A stretch of DNA of 64,000 nt from Novosphingobium sp. KCTC 2891 (GTDB lineage: Bacteria > Pseudomonadota > Alphaproteobacteria > Sphingomonadales > Sphingomonadaceae): contig NZ_JAPCZG010000003.1 in the NCBI RefSeq assembly GCF_025938155.1, positions 248,001 through 312,000 on the forward strand, read 5' to 3'. The translations under genes were made by a program, and so were the position numbers. Under the pieces are notes generated by a model. The model was not told the origin of the DNA and made no database searches. It worked only from the letters and a program-made list of their open reading frames with translations. Below are positions 8,355 through 16,352 of this stretch, one piece after another (within the stretch, counting starts at the first letter, position 1; every line of letters starts with the position of its first letter).

Positions 8355-10085
8355 ATGAAGGGCACGGAACGTTTGGTCGGCGGTCAGCTTCTGGCGCAGA
8401 CATTGCGGGCGGCTGGAGTAAGACAGGCGTTTGCACTGCACGGCGGGCACCTTGAGGCCCTGCTCAAGGGCTGCGTCGACGAAGGCATTGCGCTCACCGA
8501 TTTCCGCCACGAATCCGCAGCAGGGCACGCGGCGGATGCCTATGCGCGGGTGACGGGCGAACTGGGCGTGTGCATCATCACCGCCGGCCCTGGCTTCACC
8601 AACGGCATTTCGGCGATGGTCAATGCCAAGCTCGATGGGTCGCCCACGCTGTTCATCATCGGCGCGCCGCCGCTGCGCGAGGTGGAGACCAATCCCTTGC
8701 AGGGCGGCATCGACCAGATCGCGATGGCGCGCCCCGGCGCCAAGTGGGCCTGCTCGATCCCGTCCACCGAGCGGATCCGCGACCTGACCGCCATGGCCAT
8801 TCGCAAGGCGATGACGCGGCCCTATGGCGCGGTCCTGCTCGAAGTGCCGATCGACGTGCTGCACATGAGCGTTCCGGCGGACCAGGCAACCCCGGCTGCG
8901 GGCGTCGCCGTGCGGCCGCATTCGGCCCCGGCCCCCAGCGAGGCGCGAACCCTGGCGGACATGGTGCTGGCGGCGAAGCGTCCGGTCGTGATCGCGGGGT
9001 ATGAGGCCGCCAATGTCGAGACCGCAGCGGCCTTGCGCGAACTGACGCAGACGTTGCCCATCCCTGTCTTCGCCAAGTCGCTGGCAACCGGCGTGCTGCC
9101 GCATGACCACCCCTGCAACGGCGGCGGGGCGGGCAATATCGCAATGTTGCCGATGGTCGGCGCTTCGCCGCCCGATCTGGTGATCCTGCTGGGCGGACGG
9201 ATGGGCCTGCTGCTGGGCGGCCGCTCGGGGGCGGTCGTGCCGCACGCGGCGAAGCTGGTGCAGGTCCACGGCGACGCCTCGGAAATCGGGCGGCTGCGCG
9301 ATGTCGACCTGCCCATCGCGGCCGATGCGGCGGAAACGGTCAAGGCGCTGTCCGCCGCGCTCGCAGGCCGCGCACCCGAAGGGCTGGGCGCGTGGTGCGC
9401 GCAGGCCACGGCACCGCGCATGCTGTTCGCGGCGGGGTTCGACGGCGCAGCGGCGAAGGGCATCCATCCTTGGGAAGCGGCGAAGGCCGTGGCCCGCGCG
9501 GCGGGGCGCGATGCAATCTTCGCGCTCGACGGAGGCGAGGCCGCCTCGTGGGCTGGCGCTGCGGCCGAAGTCGATACGCCGGCCAGCGTGCTGACCCACG
9601 GCTACCTCGGCTGCCTTGGGATCGGGCCGGGTTTCGCCATCGGTGCCGCGCGCGCCGCGCCCGGACGGCGCGTGGTCCACGTCACCGGCGATGGTGCGCT
9701 GGGCTTCCACATGATGGAACTGGACACGATGGTCCGGCACCGGCTGCCCATCGTCAACGTGGTGCTGAACAACCAGGTATGGGGGATGTCGATCCACGGC
9801 CAGCAGATGATGTTCGGCGGCAATTACAACGTCATCACCAAGATCGGCGGCACGCATTACGCGGATATCGCGCGCGCTTTCGGCTGTCCGTCGGAACGGG
9901 TGACCACGCTGGAGGAACTGGGCCCTGCGCTCGAACGCGCCTTCGCCTGCGACGGGCCATCGTTCGTGGAGATCATGACCGACGCGGACGTGGTCCATCC
10001 GGTGACGGTGTCGATGCTCGGCCAGATCGAGGAAGGCAGCGGCGAAGTGATGATCCCCTATTACGAGAACATCCCGGCGGCCTGA
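8355..10085 (+). CDS. Thiamine pyrophosphate-dependent enzyme (acetolactate synthase-like)
   Basis: This 576-residue protein has the three-domain layout of the ALS/oxalyl-CoA decarboxylase/benzaldehyde lyase superfamily. The catalytic Glu53 lies in FRHESAAGHA. The TPP/Mg motif starts at GDG (445-447) and ends near NNQVWG. The central domain lies around residues 190-330. AAGGAGG precedes ATG 8355 at good spacing. It is the last gene of the SDR/cupin/ADH group. Whether it makes a C-C bond (carboligase) or decarboxylates a 2-keto acid cannot be told from the sequence. Confidence 0.85.
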   Translation: MKGTERLVGGQLLAQTLRAAGVRQAFALHGGHLEALLKGCVDEGIALTDFRHESAAGHAADAYARVTGELGVCIITAGPGFTNGISAMVNAKLDGSPTLFIIGAPPLREVETNPLQGGIDQIAMARPGAKWACSIPSTERIRDLTAMAIRKAMTRPYGAVLLEVPIDVLHMSVPADQATPAAGVAVRPHSAPAPSEARTLADMVLAAKRPVVIAGYEAANVETAAALRELTQTLPIPVFAKSLATGVLPHDHPCNGGGAGNIAMLPMVGASPPDLVILLGGRMGLLLGGRSGAVVPHAAKLVQVHGDASEIGRLRDVDLPIAADAAETVKALSAALAGRAPEGLGAWCAQATAPRMLFAAGFDGAAAKGIHPWEAAKAVARAAGRDAIFALDGGEAASWAGAAAEVDTPASVLTHGYLGCLGIGPGFAIGAARAAPGRRVVHVTGDGALGFHMMELDTMVRHRLPIVNVVLNNQVWGMSIHGQQMMFGGNYNVITKIGGTHYADIARAFGCPSERVTTLEELGPALERAFACDGPSFVEIMTDADVVHPVTVSMLGQIEEGSGEVMIPYYENIPAA

Positions 10086-10127
10086 CCACCGCAGGCGGAA
10101 AGGCCAAGCGAAAAGGCCACGCGAAAA

Positions 10128-10157
10128 GGGGTGCCCGCTCCCTCAAGCGGACACCCC
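10128..10157. terminator. Hairpin between convergent genes (likely terminator)
   Basis: GGGGTG-C-CCGCT at 10128-10139 pairs with AGCGG-A-CACCCC at 10146-10157 around a 6-base loop. It lies between the 3' ends of the TPP enzyme and the FAD monooxygenase, the usual place for a bidirectional terminator. The upstream flank is A-rich (AAAA), which serves as the U-tract for minus-strand transcripts. Confidence 0.5.
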
Positions 10158-10246
10158 CTGGCCGTCCCCCAAGAGACAGGCCACGGTTCGCTCCGGCGTG
10201 CGGGAGCCCCTCAACCCCCGCCGCCGGAACGTCTCGTCAAAGCGGA

Positions 10247-11491
10247 TCACACCGGCGCGGGTTGACCTCCCAGCACACGCTCTGCGTGGGCGGGGGTGAA
10301 CACTTCGGGCGGCACGATGTCCGGTCCGCCCAGCACGGCGGCGGCGTGCATCCCCACGGTGGGATCGGCCGCGCTCATTTCGTGGTAGCGATGGCGGCGC
10401 GCCTTCGCGGCCTCGCCGAATTCCATGTCGAGCGTCGCCTGGATATGCGCGACGAAGCGCAGCCGGCGCATCCGTTCGCGGCGCTCTTCCTCATAGGGGC
10501 GGAAATCGGGCGCGGCGCCGGGGGCGGTGTCCTTCAGGATATCGGTCACCATGCGCACGTCGCGGTAGGTGATCGACTGGCCCAGGCCCAGGATCGGGTC
10601 GTTCCAGCCGGCCGCATCGCCCACCAGCACGGTGCCCGGCGCGTGGGGCACGTCCACGATCGAGCAGTTGTTGTAATAGGCATAGAGCGGCCCGGCGGGC
10701 GTGCCGCGCGCGATGGCCTCGTTCTTCGGCGCGGACTTCATGCGGAATGCGGCGAGGAACTTGTCCGCCCCGTCCTTGCCCGCGAAGCGCGCAGCCTGGT
10801 CCAGCGACCAGCCGCCATAGACGCGCACCCGCGTGCCGCCCTGCGGGAAGGCGAGGAACGCGAAATCGTCCTCGGTGCCGATGGCCTGCCGCGTTTCATC
10901 CCAGCCGTTCACATCGTCGACCAGCAGGCCGGCGAACCAGTGGTGCGGCTTGTCCTGCTGCAGGAGGCGCCCGGCGGCGCGGCGCACGGTGGACTGGCGC
11001 CCTTCCGCCCCCACCACCAGCGGCGCGTGCGCGGTGCGCTCCACCCCGTCATGCACGAAAGTGACCGACGGCGAGCCGCCGAGTTCGACATTCGTGACCG
11101 TCACGCCGCGCAGCGTGATCGCGCCTTCCGCGCCGGCCTTGTCGAACAGGGTCTGGCAATGCACCGGGTGGCGCAGGCACAGCGGGCCGGAAATGCCCTC
11201 GGCAAAGATGCCAAGGTCGATCGCGTGCGCCTCGGCATCGCCCGGGGCGACCGTTTCGTCATAGGTGACGTGGCTGGTCAGGTGGTGCCCGCCCGCGCCC
11301 ATCAGCGTATCGTAAAGGCCCACGCGCTTCACTTCGGTCACACCCCAGGGCGAGATCCATTCGCCGCGCACGCGGTCCTCGTATTCGGTGGACTTTTCCA
11401 GCAGCAGCACCTGCTTGCCCGCGCGCGCCATCACCGCGGCGAGGGCGGAGCCGGCAAGGCCGCCGCCGATCACGATCAGGTCATAGGACAT
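10247..11491 (-). CDS. FAD-dependent monooxygenase (PHBH-like fold)
   Basis: This 414-residue flavoprotein begins with the ADP-binding motif VIGGGLAGSALA (residues 7-18) and ends its FAD region with VLVGDAAGWNDPILG near residue 290, the GD motif of group A monooxygenases. ATG 11491 shares its A with the stop codon of the upstream ligase (TGATG), so it is the last gene of the coupled operon. It probably hydroxylates a ring or alkene carbon of the operon's substrate, using NAD(P)H. A tryptophan-halogenase-like or geranylgeranyl-reductase-like role is possible. Confidence 0.82.
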   Translation of the reverse strand: MSYDLIVIGGGLAGSALAAVMARAGKQVLLLEKSTEYEDRVRGEWISPWGVTEVKRVGLYDTLMGAGGHHLTSHVTYDETVAPGDAEAHAIDLGIFAEGISGPLCLRHPVHCQTLFDKAGAEGAITLRGVTVTNVELGGSPSVTFVHDGVERTAHAPLVVGAEGRQSTVRRAAGRLLQQDKPHHWFAGLLVDDVNGWDETRQAIGTEDDFAFLAFPQGGTRVRVYGGWSLDQAARFAGKDGADKFLAAFRMKSAPKNEAIARGTPAGPLYAYYNNCSIVDVPHAPGTVLVGDAAGWNDPILGLGQSITYRDVRMVTDILKDTAPGAAPDFRPYEEERRERMRRLRFVAHIQATLDMEFGEAAKARRHRYHEMSAADPTVGMHAAAVLGGPDIVPPEVFTPAHAERVLGGQPAPV

Positions 11492-13050
11492 CACGCCGTC
11501 TCCTGCGCAAAGCGGGCCCGCAGTGCCTTCTTGTCGGGCTTGCCCACGGCGGTCTGCGGGATCGCGTCGATGAACACCACGCGCTTCGGTGCCTGCACCG
11601 GGCCCTTGTGCTCGCGCACCAGCGCGATCAGTTCGCCGTCTTCGACGCTGGCGCCGGGGCGCAGCACGCAGGCCGCCCACACCGCTTCGCCCCACTTTTC
11701 ATCAGTGATGCCGAAGACCGAGACCTGCGCCACCGACGGGTGCTGCGCGATCACGTTCTCGACTTCGCTGGGGAACACGTTGAACCCGCCGGTGACGATC
11801 ATGTCCTTCTTGCGGTCGACGATGCGCAGGAAGCCGTCGGCGTCCTTCACCGCCACGTCGCCGGTGTGGAGCCAGCCGCCCGCCAGTGTCTCGCGGTTCT
11901 GGTCCTCGCGGTCGAGGTAGCCGTCCATTACCAGCGGCCCGCGCACGCAGATCTCGCCAGGCTCGCCTTCGGGCACGGGCAGGTTGTCATCCCCCAGCAG
12001 CGCCACGTCGACGTAAGGCACCGGGCGCCCGCACGAAGCGAGGCGCAGCGGGTTGTCGGGATCGTGTTCCGAGCGGCGCAGCACGCTGACCGTCATCGGC
12101 GCTTCAGCCTGGCCATAGAACTGGAAGAACACCTTGCCGATCCGCTCGATGCCTTCCTTGAGGCGGGCGGGGGACATCAGCGAGGCGCCGTAGAAGATCG
12201 TCTCCAGGCTGGAGAGGTCGTACTTGTCGAAATCGGGGTGATCGAGCAGCGCATAGATCATCGTCGGCACCAGCATGGTGCAGGTGATCTTGTACTTCTC
12301 GATCGCGGCCAGCACTGCGCCCGGCTCGAAGCTGGGCAGGATCACCATCGTGCCGTGCTTGAGCAGGGTGGGGCCGAACAGCGAGCCGCCCGCGTGGCTC
12401 AGCGGAACGACCGCCAGCACGCGCGGTTCGATCGGCCATTCCCACTCGCTCAGCATGATCGACAGCGCCTGCCCGCCGGTGCGCGGGTTGCCGGGGATCG
12501 CCTTGGGCTTGCCCGTGGTGCCGCCCGAATAGGACAGGCGGGTGATCGTGCCCGGATCGAGCACCGGGGCGACCAGCGGACCCGGTGTGTAGCTCTTGGC
12601 GAGGCGCAGCAGGTCCTGACCATGTTCGCCGGCGCCCAGCGAAAGCACCACTTTCAGGCGGTCGGTCCGCGCGGCCAGTTCGGCGGCGCGCTTCTCGAAC
12701 TTGCGCGGATCATAGAGCAGCACTTCGACGCCCGCGTCCTCGATGGCGAAGATGTGGTCGTCCGCCGAACCCATCGGGTGCATCGCCACAAGGCAGCCGC
12801 CGGCATAGCCGATGGCGTTGTGCAGCAGCAGCACTTCCACCGAATTGCCCGCCAGCAGCGCGATGCGCGTGCCGTTGCCGATCCCCGCGGCGATCAGCGC
12901 CTGCGTGAGCTGGCTGGTGGTGTCGAGAATGTCCCCGCCGGTCCATGCGGGCTCGCCCGCCATTTCCGCGATGGGGCGGTTACGGTCGCGTTCGAGCGCG
13001 TTGAGCACGGCATTGACGGGCCAGAGCGACGGGTGGAGCGGCTGGGTCAT
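11491..13050 (-). CDS. AMP-dependent acyl-CoA synthetase/ligase
   Basis: This is a 519-residue ANL-superfamily enzyme. The P-loop-like motif YSGGTTGKPK lies near residue 170, HTGDVA plus DRKKDMI forms the hinge, and the C-terminal catalytic lysine lies in TAVGKPDKK. It activates a carboxylic acid to its CoA thioester through an acyl-adenylate. Start ATG overlaps the SDR stop by 4 bases. As the only CoA-activating gene in the operon, it probably feeds the thiolase and the reductases with the CoA ester of a hydrophobic acid. Confidence 0.88.
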   Translation of the reverse strand: MTQPLHPSLWPVNAVLNALERDRNRPIAEMAGEPAWTGGDILDTTSQLTQALIAAGIGNGTRIALLAGNSVEVLLLHNAIGYAGGCLVAMHPMGSADDHIFAIEDAGVEVLLYDPRKFEKRAAELAARTDRLKVVLSLGAGEHGQDLLRLAKSYTPGPLVAPVLDPGTITRLSYSGGTTGKPKAIPGNPRTGGQALSIMLSEWEWPIEPRVLAVVPLSHAGGSLFGPTLLKHGTMVILPSFEPGAVLAAIEKYKITCTMLVPTMIYALLDHPDFDKYDLSSLETIFYGASLMSPARLKEGIERIGKVFFQFYGQAEAPMTVSVLRRSEHDPDNPLRLASCGRPVPYVDVALLGDDNLPVPEGEPGEICVRGPLVMDGYLDREDQNRETLAGGWLHTGDVAVKDADGFLRIVDRKKDMIVTGGFNVFPSEVENVIAQHPSVAQVSVFGITDEKWGEAVWAACVLRPGASVEDGELIALVREHKGPVQAPKRVVFIDAIPQTAVGKPDKKALRARFAQETA

Positions 13051-13940
13051 CGGGCGGCTTCCTTCATCTGCTCGAGCAGGGGGGCGATCAGGTTGGGGTA
13101 GAAGTTGTTGGCCGTGGCACGGCCCATGGCGATGCCCTGCGCGACGGCCTGCGAGGCTTCGTCGGTGAAGTTGGGCAGGACGTAGAGGTTGTCGGCCTCG
13201 ACCGCGCCGTAGACCAGCTTGACCAGCTCCGAACGCGGCAACCCGTTGTCCACCGCATCGCGCATCGAGGCTTCGACCGCCGCCAGCACCGGGTTGCCGA
13301 GCCGCGCGGAGACTTCGCCTTCCAGCCCGCCCGAGGTCTTTTCGGGGAACATGATCTTCGACTGGACCACGCCCGGCATCACGATGGTGACGCCGATGTT
13401 GGGCACGCCCTGCGTCTTGAGATCAAGCCACAGCGCTTCCGAAAGCGCGACGACCGCGTGCTTCGTCATCGAATAGGAACAGAAGCCCGGATTGACCGTG
13501 ATCCCCGCGCCCGACGAGACGGTGACGACGTGGCATTCATCGCCCTGCGCGATCATGCGCGGCACGAAGGCCTTGATGCCGTGGATGACCGAGCGCTGGT
13601 TGACGCCGATCACCCATTCGTACTGCTCAAGGCTGACTTCCCAGGTGACGCCCGCCGCGAATACGCCGGCGTTGTTGACCAGCACGTTGACCTTGCCGAA
13701 GCGGTCCACCGCGGCCTGCGCAAGTGCCTCCACGTCCTCGTACTTCGAGACATCGCCCTTCACGCCCAGCACTTCGCCCTTGGCCGAAAGCGCGGAAACG
13801 GCTTCGACCAGCGTATCGTCGCGGATGTCGGAAATGACGACTTTCGCGCCGCGTTCCAGCGCGCCTTCCGCCAGCGAATAGCCGATGCCCGATGCGCCGC
13901 CGGTGACGACGACGACCTTGTCCTTCCAGTCCTTCATCAT
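13047..13940 (-). CDS. Short-chain dehydrogenase/reductase (SDR)
   Basis: This SDR of 297 residues has TGGASGIG at 13-20, NNAG at 89-92, Ser142/143 and Y156/K160 (YSMTK). The C-terminal extension beyond the usual 250 residues (about 215-297) is helical and ends basic (MKEAAR). It shares a 4-base ATGA overlap with the thiolase stop upstream. It probably works as a 3-hydroxyacyl-CoA-type or alcohol dehydrogenase in the operon. Confidence 0.86.
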   Translation of the reverse strand: MMKDWKDKVVVVTGGASGIGYSLAEGALERGAKVVISDIRDDTLVEAVSALSAKGEVLGVKGDVSKYEDVEALAQAAVDRFGKVNVLVNNAGVFAAGVTWEVSLEQYEWVIGVNQRSVIHGIKAFVPRMIAQGDECHVVTVSSGAGITVNPGFCSYSMTKHAVVALSEALWLDLKTQGVPNIGVTIVMPGVVQSKIMFPEKTSGGLEGEVSARLGNPVLAAVEASMRDAVDNGLPRSELVKLVYGAVEADNLYVLPNFTDEASQAVAQGIAMGRATANNFYPNLIAPLLEQMKEAAR

Positions 13941-15082
13941 ACCTTCTCCAGCACGTGGATGGCGCAGGCGGTGCCCATGCCGGGACCGCCGCCGACGACG
14001 TGGGTCATGCCGATCCGTGCGCCTTCGACCTGCCGTGCACCGGCCGCCCCGCGCAAGTGCGTGGCCACTTCGTAGATGTTGGCGATGCCCGTGGCGCCGA
14101 GCGGGTGGCCCTTGGACAGCAGGCCGCCCGAAACGTTGACGGGCACGCGGCCGCCCAGTGCGGTCACGCCTTCGTCGATCAGGCGCCCGGCCTCGCCATC
14201 GGCGCAGAGGCCGAGGTTTTCGTAGTGGATCAGTTCGGCCGTGGCGAAGCAGTCGTGCAGTTCGACCAGATTCACGTCCTCCGGCCCGATGCCGGCGCGT
14301 TCATAGGCCTGCTTGGCGGCGAGGCGTGTGGCGCCGCTGAAATCGGGCATCGCCATCTGGCGTTCGGCAAAGGGGTTGCTGCTCATTTCCGAAGCACGCA
14401 CGCGCACCGCGCGGTCCATCAGCCCCAGCCGGCGGACCTTTTCCTCTGCCATCAGCACGGCCGCAGCCGACCCGTCGACGTTCACCGAGCACATCAGCTT
14501 GGTGTTGGGGTAGGCGATCATTTCCGCGCCCATCACTTCCTCAAGCGGCGTTTCCTTGCGGTACATCGACTTGGGGTTGAGCGTGGAGTGGTGGTGGTTC
14601 TTCACCGACACCTTGGCGAACTGCTCGAAGGTGGTGCCGTATTGCCGCGCATGTTCCATGCCGATCTGCGCGAACATGGCCGGCATGGTGTAGGAGCCGA
14701 CCAGCCCCTCGGGCGAGACGCCGCCGGTGCCGCCCAGCAGCCCCTTGCCCATCTGTTCGACGCCCACCGCCAGCACGGTGTCATACAGGCCCGCCTTGAT
14801 CGACATCCACGCATCGCGGAACGCGGTGGCGCCCGTGGCGCAGGCATTGGCGACGTTGACGACGGGAATGCCGGTCTGGCCGATCTCGCCCAGCATCCGC
14901 TGGCCGACCATGCCGTTGGCCTGCCCCAGGTTGCCGCAATACAGCGCCTGCATGTCGCGGATCGAAAGCCCCGCGTCATCAAGCGCCATCAGCGCGGCTT
15001 CGGCGGCGAGGCCGGGGACGGTGCGGTCCGGAAAGCGGCCGAACCGGATCATGTCGATGCCGACTACATAGACGTCGCTCAT
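13937..15082 (-). CDS. Thiolase-family protein (SCP-x/lipid-transfer type)
   Basis: This is a 381-residue thiolase-fold protein. The nucleophile is Cys81 in NACATGA. The HDCFA and GHPLGATG motifs of the SCP-x/thiolase group are present, while the classical C-terminal CxGGG cysteine is replaced by GGGPGMGTACA. The start was set at MSDVYVVGID, which overlaps the DUF35 stop by 4 bases. Proteins of this type usually pair with a DUF35 OB-fold protein, encoded immediately upstream here, and cleave or retro-aldol CoA esters in sterol or isoprenoid side-chain breakdown. The exact reaction is inference. Confidence 0.88.
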   Translation of the reverse strand: MSDVYVVGIDMIRFGRFPDRTVPGLAAEAALMALDDAGLSIRDMQALYCGNLGQANGMVGQRMLGEIGQTGIPVVNVANACATGATAFRDAWMSIKAGLYDTVLAVGVEQMGKGLLGGTGGVSPEGLVGSYTMPAMFAQIGMEHARQYGTTFEQFAKVSVKNHHHSTLNPKSMYRKETPLEEVMGAEMIAYPNTKLMCSVNVDGSAAAVLMAEEKVRRLGLMDRAVRVRASEMSSNPFAERQMAMPDFSGATRLAAKQAYERAGIGPEDVNLVELHDCFATAELIHYENLGLCADGEAGRLIDEGVTALGGRVPVNVSGGLLSKGHPLGATGIANIYEVATHLRGAAGARQVEGARIGMTHVVGGGPGMGTACAIHVLEKV

Positions 15083-15483
15083 GCTGCGGCTCCCTGCTGG
15101 GGGACGAAGAGATAGGTGAGGTAGGGCTTGTCCTGTCCCGCGGGGATCGCCTCGCGGAACACCACGCGCACCGGCAGGTCGAACGTCACCTTGTCGGGAT
15201 CGATATCGGTCAGCGTGCCCTTGATGTGCGCGCCGTCGTCCAGGTCGACGATCACGTCGAGGAAGGGCGTGGCAACGCCGGGAAAGCTGCGGTGGACCAC
15301 GGTCCAGACGTGGACCTTGCCGGTCTCCGCCAGATGCACCGGTTCCATCGCTCCGCGCGCGGTGCACTTGGCGCACACCTCGCGCGGGCCGACATAGACG
15401 TGACCGCACTGCGTGCAGCGGCATCCGGCCAGATAGGGTTTGTCGCCCTCCGTGTGGATGATGGGCAGCAGGGGCTCGCTCAT
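15079..15483 (-). CDS. DUF35 OB-fold/zinc-ribbon protein, thiolase partner
   Basis: This 134-residue protein has a rubredoxin-like zinc ribbon (CRCTQCGHVYVGPREVCAKC, about residues 21-40) followed by an OB-fold with the LTDIDPDKV strand. This family forms complexes with SCP-x-like thiolases or MaoC-type hydratases and supplies the acyl-CoA binding platform. Both ends overlap neighbours by 4 bases. Its position directly before the thiolase supports an obligate pair. Confidence 0.85.
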   Translation of the reverse strand: MSEPLLPIIHTEGDKPYLAGCRCTQCGHVYVGPREVCAKCTARGAMEPVHLAETGKVHVWTVVHRSFPGVATPFLDVIVDLDDGAHIKGTLTDIDPDKVTFDLPVRVVFREAIPAGQDKPYLTYLFVPQQGAAA

Positions 15484-16352
15484 GCTGCATCCTCCGGGGT
15501 GGGGGCGTGGGGCGCCATCGCGACGTGGATCGGCAGCACGGCTTCCGGGTTCCACGAAATGCGCTGGCCCACGGTGATGCCGCCATCGACCACGATGTGC
15601 GTGCCCGTCACGAACGAGGAATCCTCGGTCGCCAGGAACAACGCGGCGCCCGCGATGTCCGCCGGTGCGCCCGGTCGGCGCAGCGGCTGCATCTGCGCGG
15701 CGCTTTCCACCAGCGCGGCGGTCATCTGGTCGGCGGCGGCGCGCTCCAGCCCGATGCTCATCCCGAAGATCGGGGTGACGATCACGCCGGGGCAGATCGC
15801 GTTGACGCGGATATTGTGGATCGCAAGGTCCGCAGCCGAAAGCTTCGACAGGTGGATCACCCCGCACTTGGCCACGCCGTAAGCAAGGCCCCAGCCGGCT
15901 TCCAGGCCAGCGATCGAGGCGATGTTGATCACCGACCCGCCGCCGCGCGCGATCATCAGCGGGGCGGCGTGCTTGGTGCCCAGCATCGGTGCGCGCAGCA
16001 GCAGCGCATGGGTCTGGTCCCAGCCGTCGGTGGTCATGTCCATCGAACCGGCCGGCGTGCCGCCCGCGCCCGCGTTGTTGACGAGCACGTCCAGCCCGCC
16101 GAACACTTCTGCAGCCGCCGCCGTGGCTGCGGCGATGTCCGCCTCCTGCGTCACGTCGCAGCGGCGATAGGCCACCTTGCCGGCGAAGCGCGCTTCGATG
16201 TTCGCGCCCTTCTCGTCCTGAAGATCGGCGACCAGCACTTGCGCGCCTTCGGCCACGAAGCGTTCGACGATGCCAAGGCCGATGCCCGAGCAGCCGCCGG
16301 TGACGAGGGCGATCTTGCCCTGGAGGCGTCCGCCTGTTCCCCCGGCGCTCAC
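15480..16352 (-). CDS. Short-chain dehydrogenase/reductase (SDR)
   Basis: This is a 290-residue SDR with TGGCSGIG at about 18-25, NNAG at 92-95, a Ser near 143-146 and Y158/K162 (YGVAK). The start is GTG 16352, which overlaps the TGA of the reductase gene (GTGA). The C-terminus runs about 35 residues past the usual VDGG end and is rich in Pro and Ala. It is the second gene of the seven-gene operon and the second of its NAD(P)-dependent oxidoreductases. Confidence 0.86.
   Translation of the reverse strand: MSAGGTGGRLQGKIALVTGGCSGIGLGIVERFVAEGAQVLVADLQDEKGANIEARFAGKVAYRRCDVTQEADIAAATAAAAEVFGGLDVLVNNAGAGGTPAGSMDMTTDGWDQTHALLLRAPMLGTKHAAPLMIARGGGSVINIASIAGLEAGWGLAYGVAKCGVIHLSKLSAADLAIHNIRVNAICPGVIVTPIFGMSIGLERAAADQMTAALVESAAQMQPLRRPGAPADIAGAALFLATEDSSFVTGTHIVVDGGITVGQRISWNPEAVLPIHVAMAPHAPTPEDAA

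Noticed and set aside
7146-9998. Minus-strand open frame of 950 codons opposite the cupin, ADH and TPP genes
   Set aside because: It spans three well-supported genes and their gaps, and the composition is shadow-like.
9392-11920. Plus-strand open frame of 842 codons crossing 10.1 kb
   Set aside because: It runs out of frame through the TPP enzyme and antisense through the FAD monooxygenase and ligase, and has no recognisable motif.
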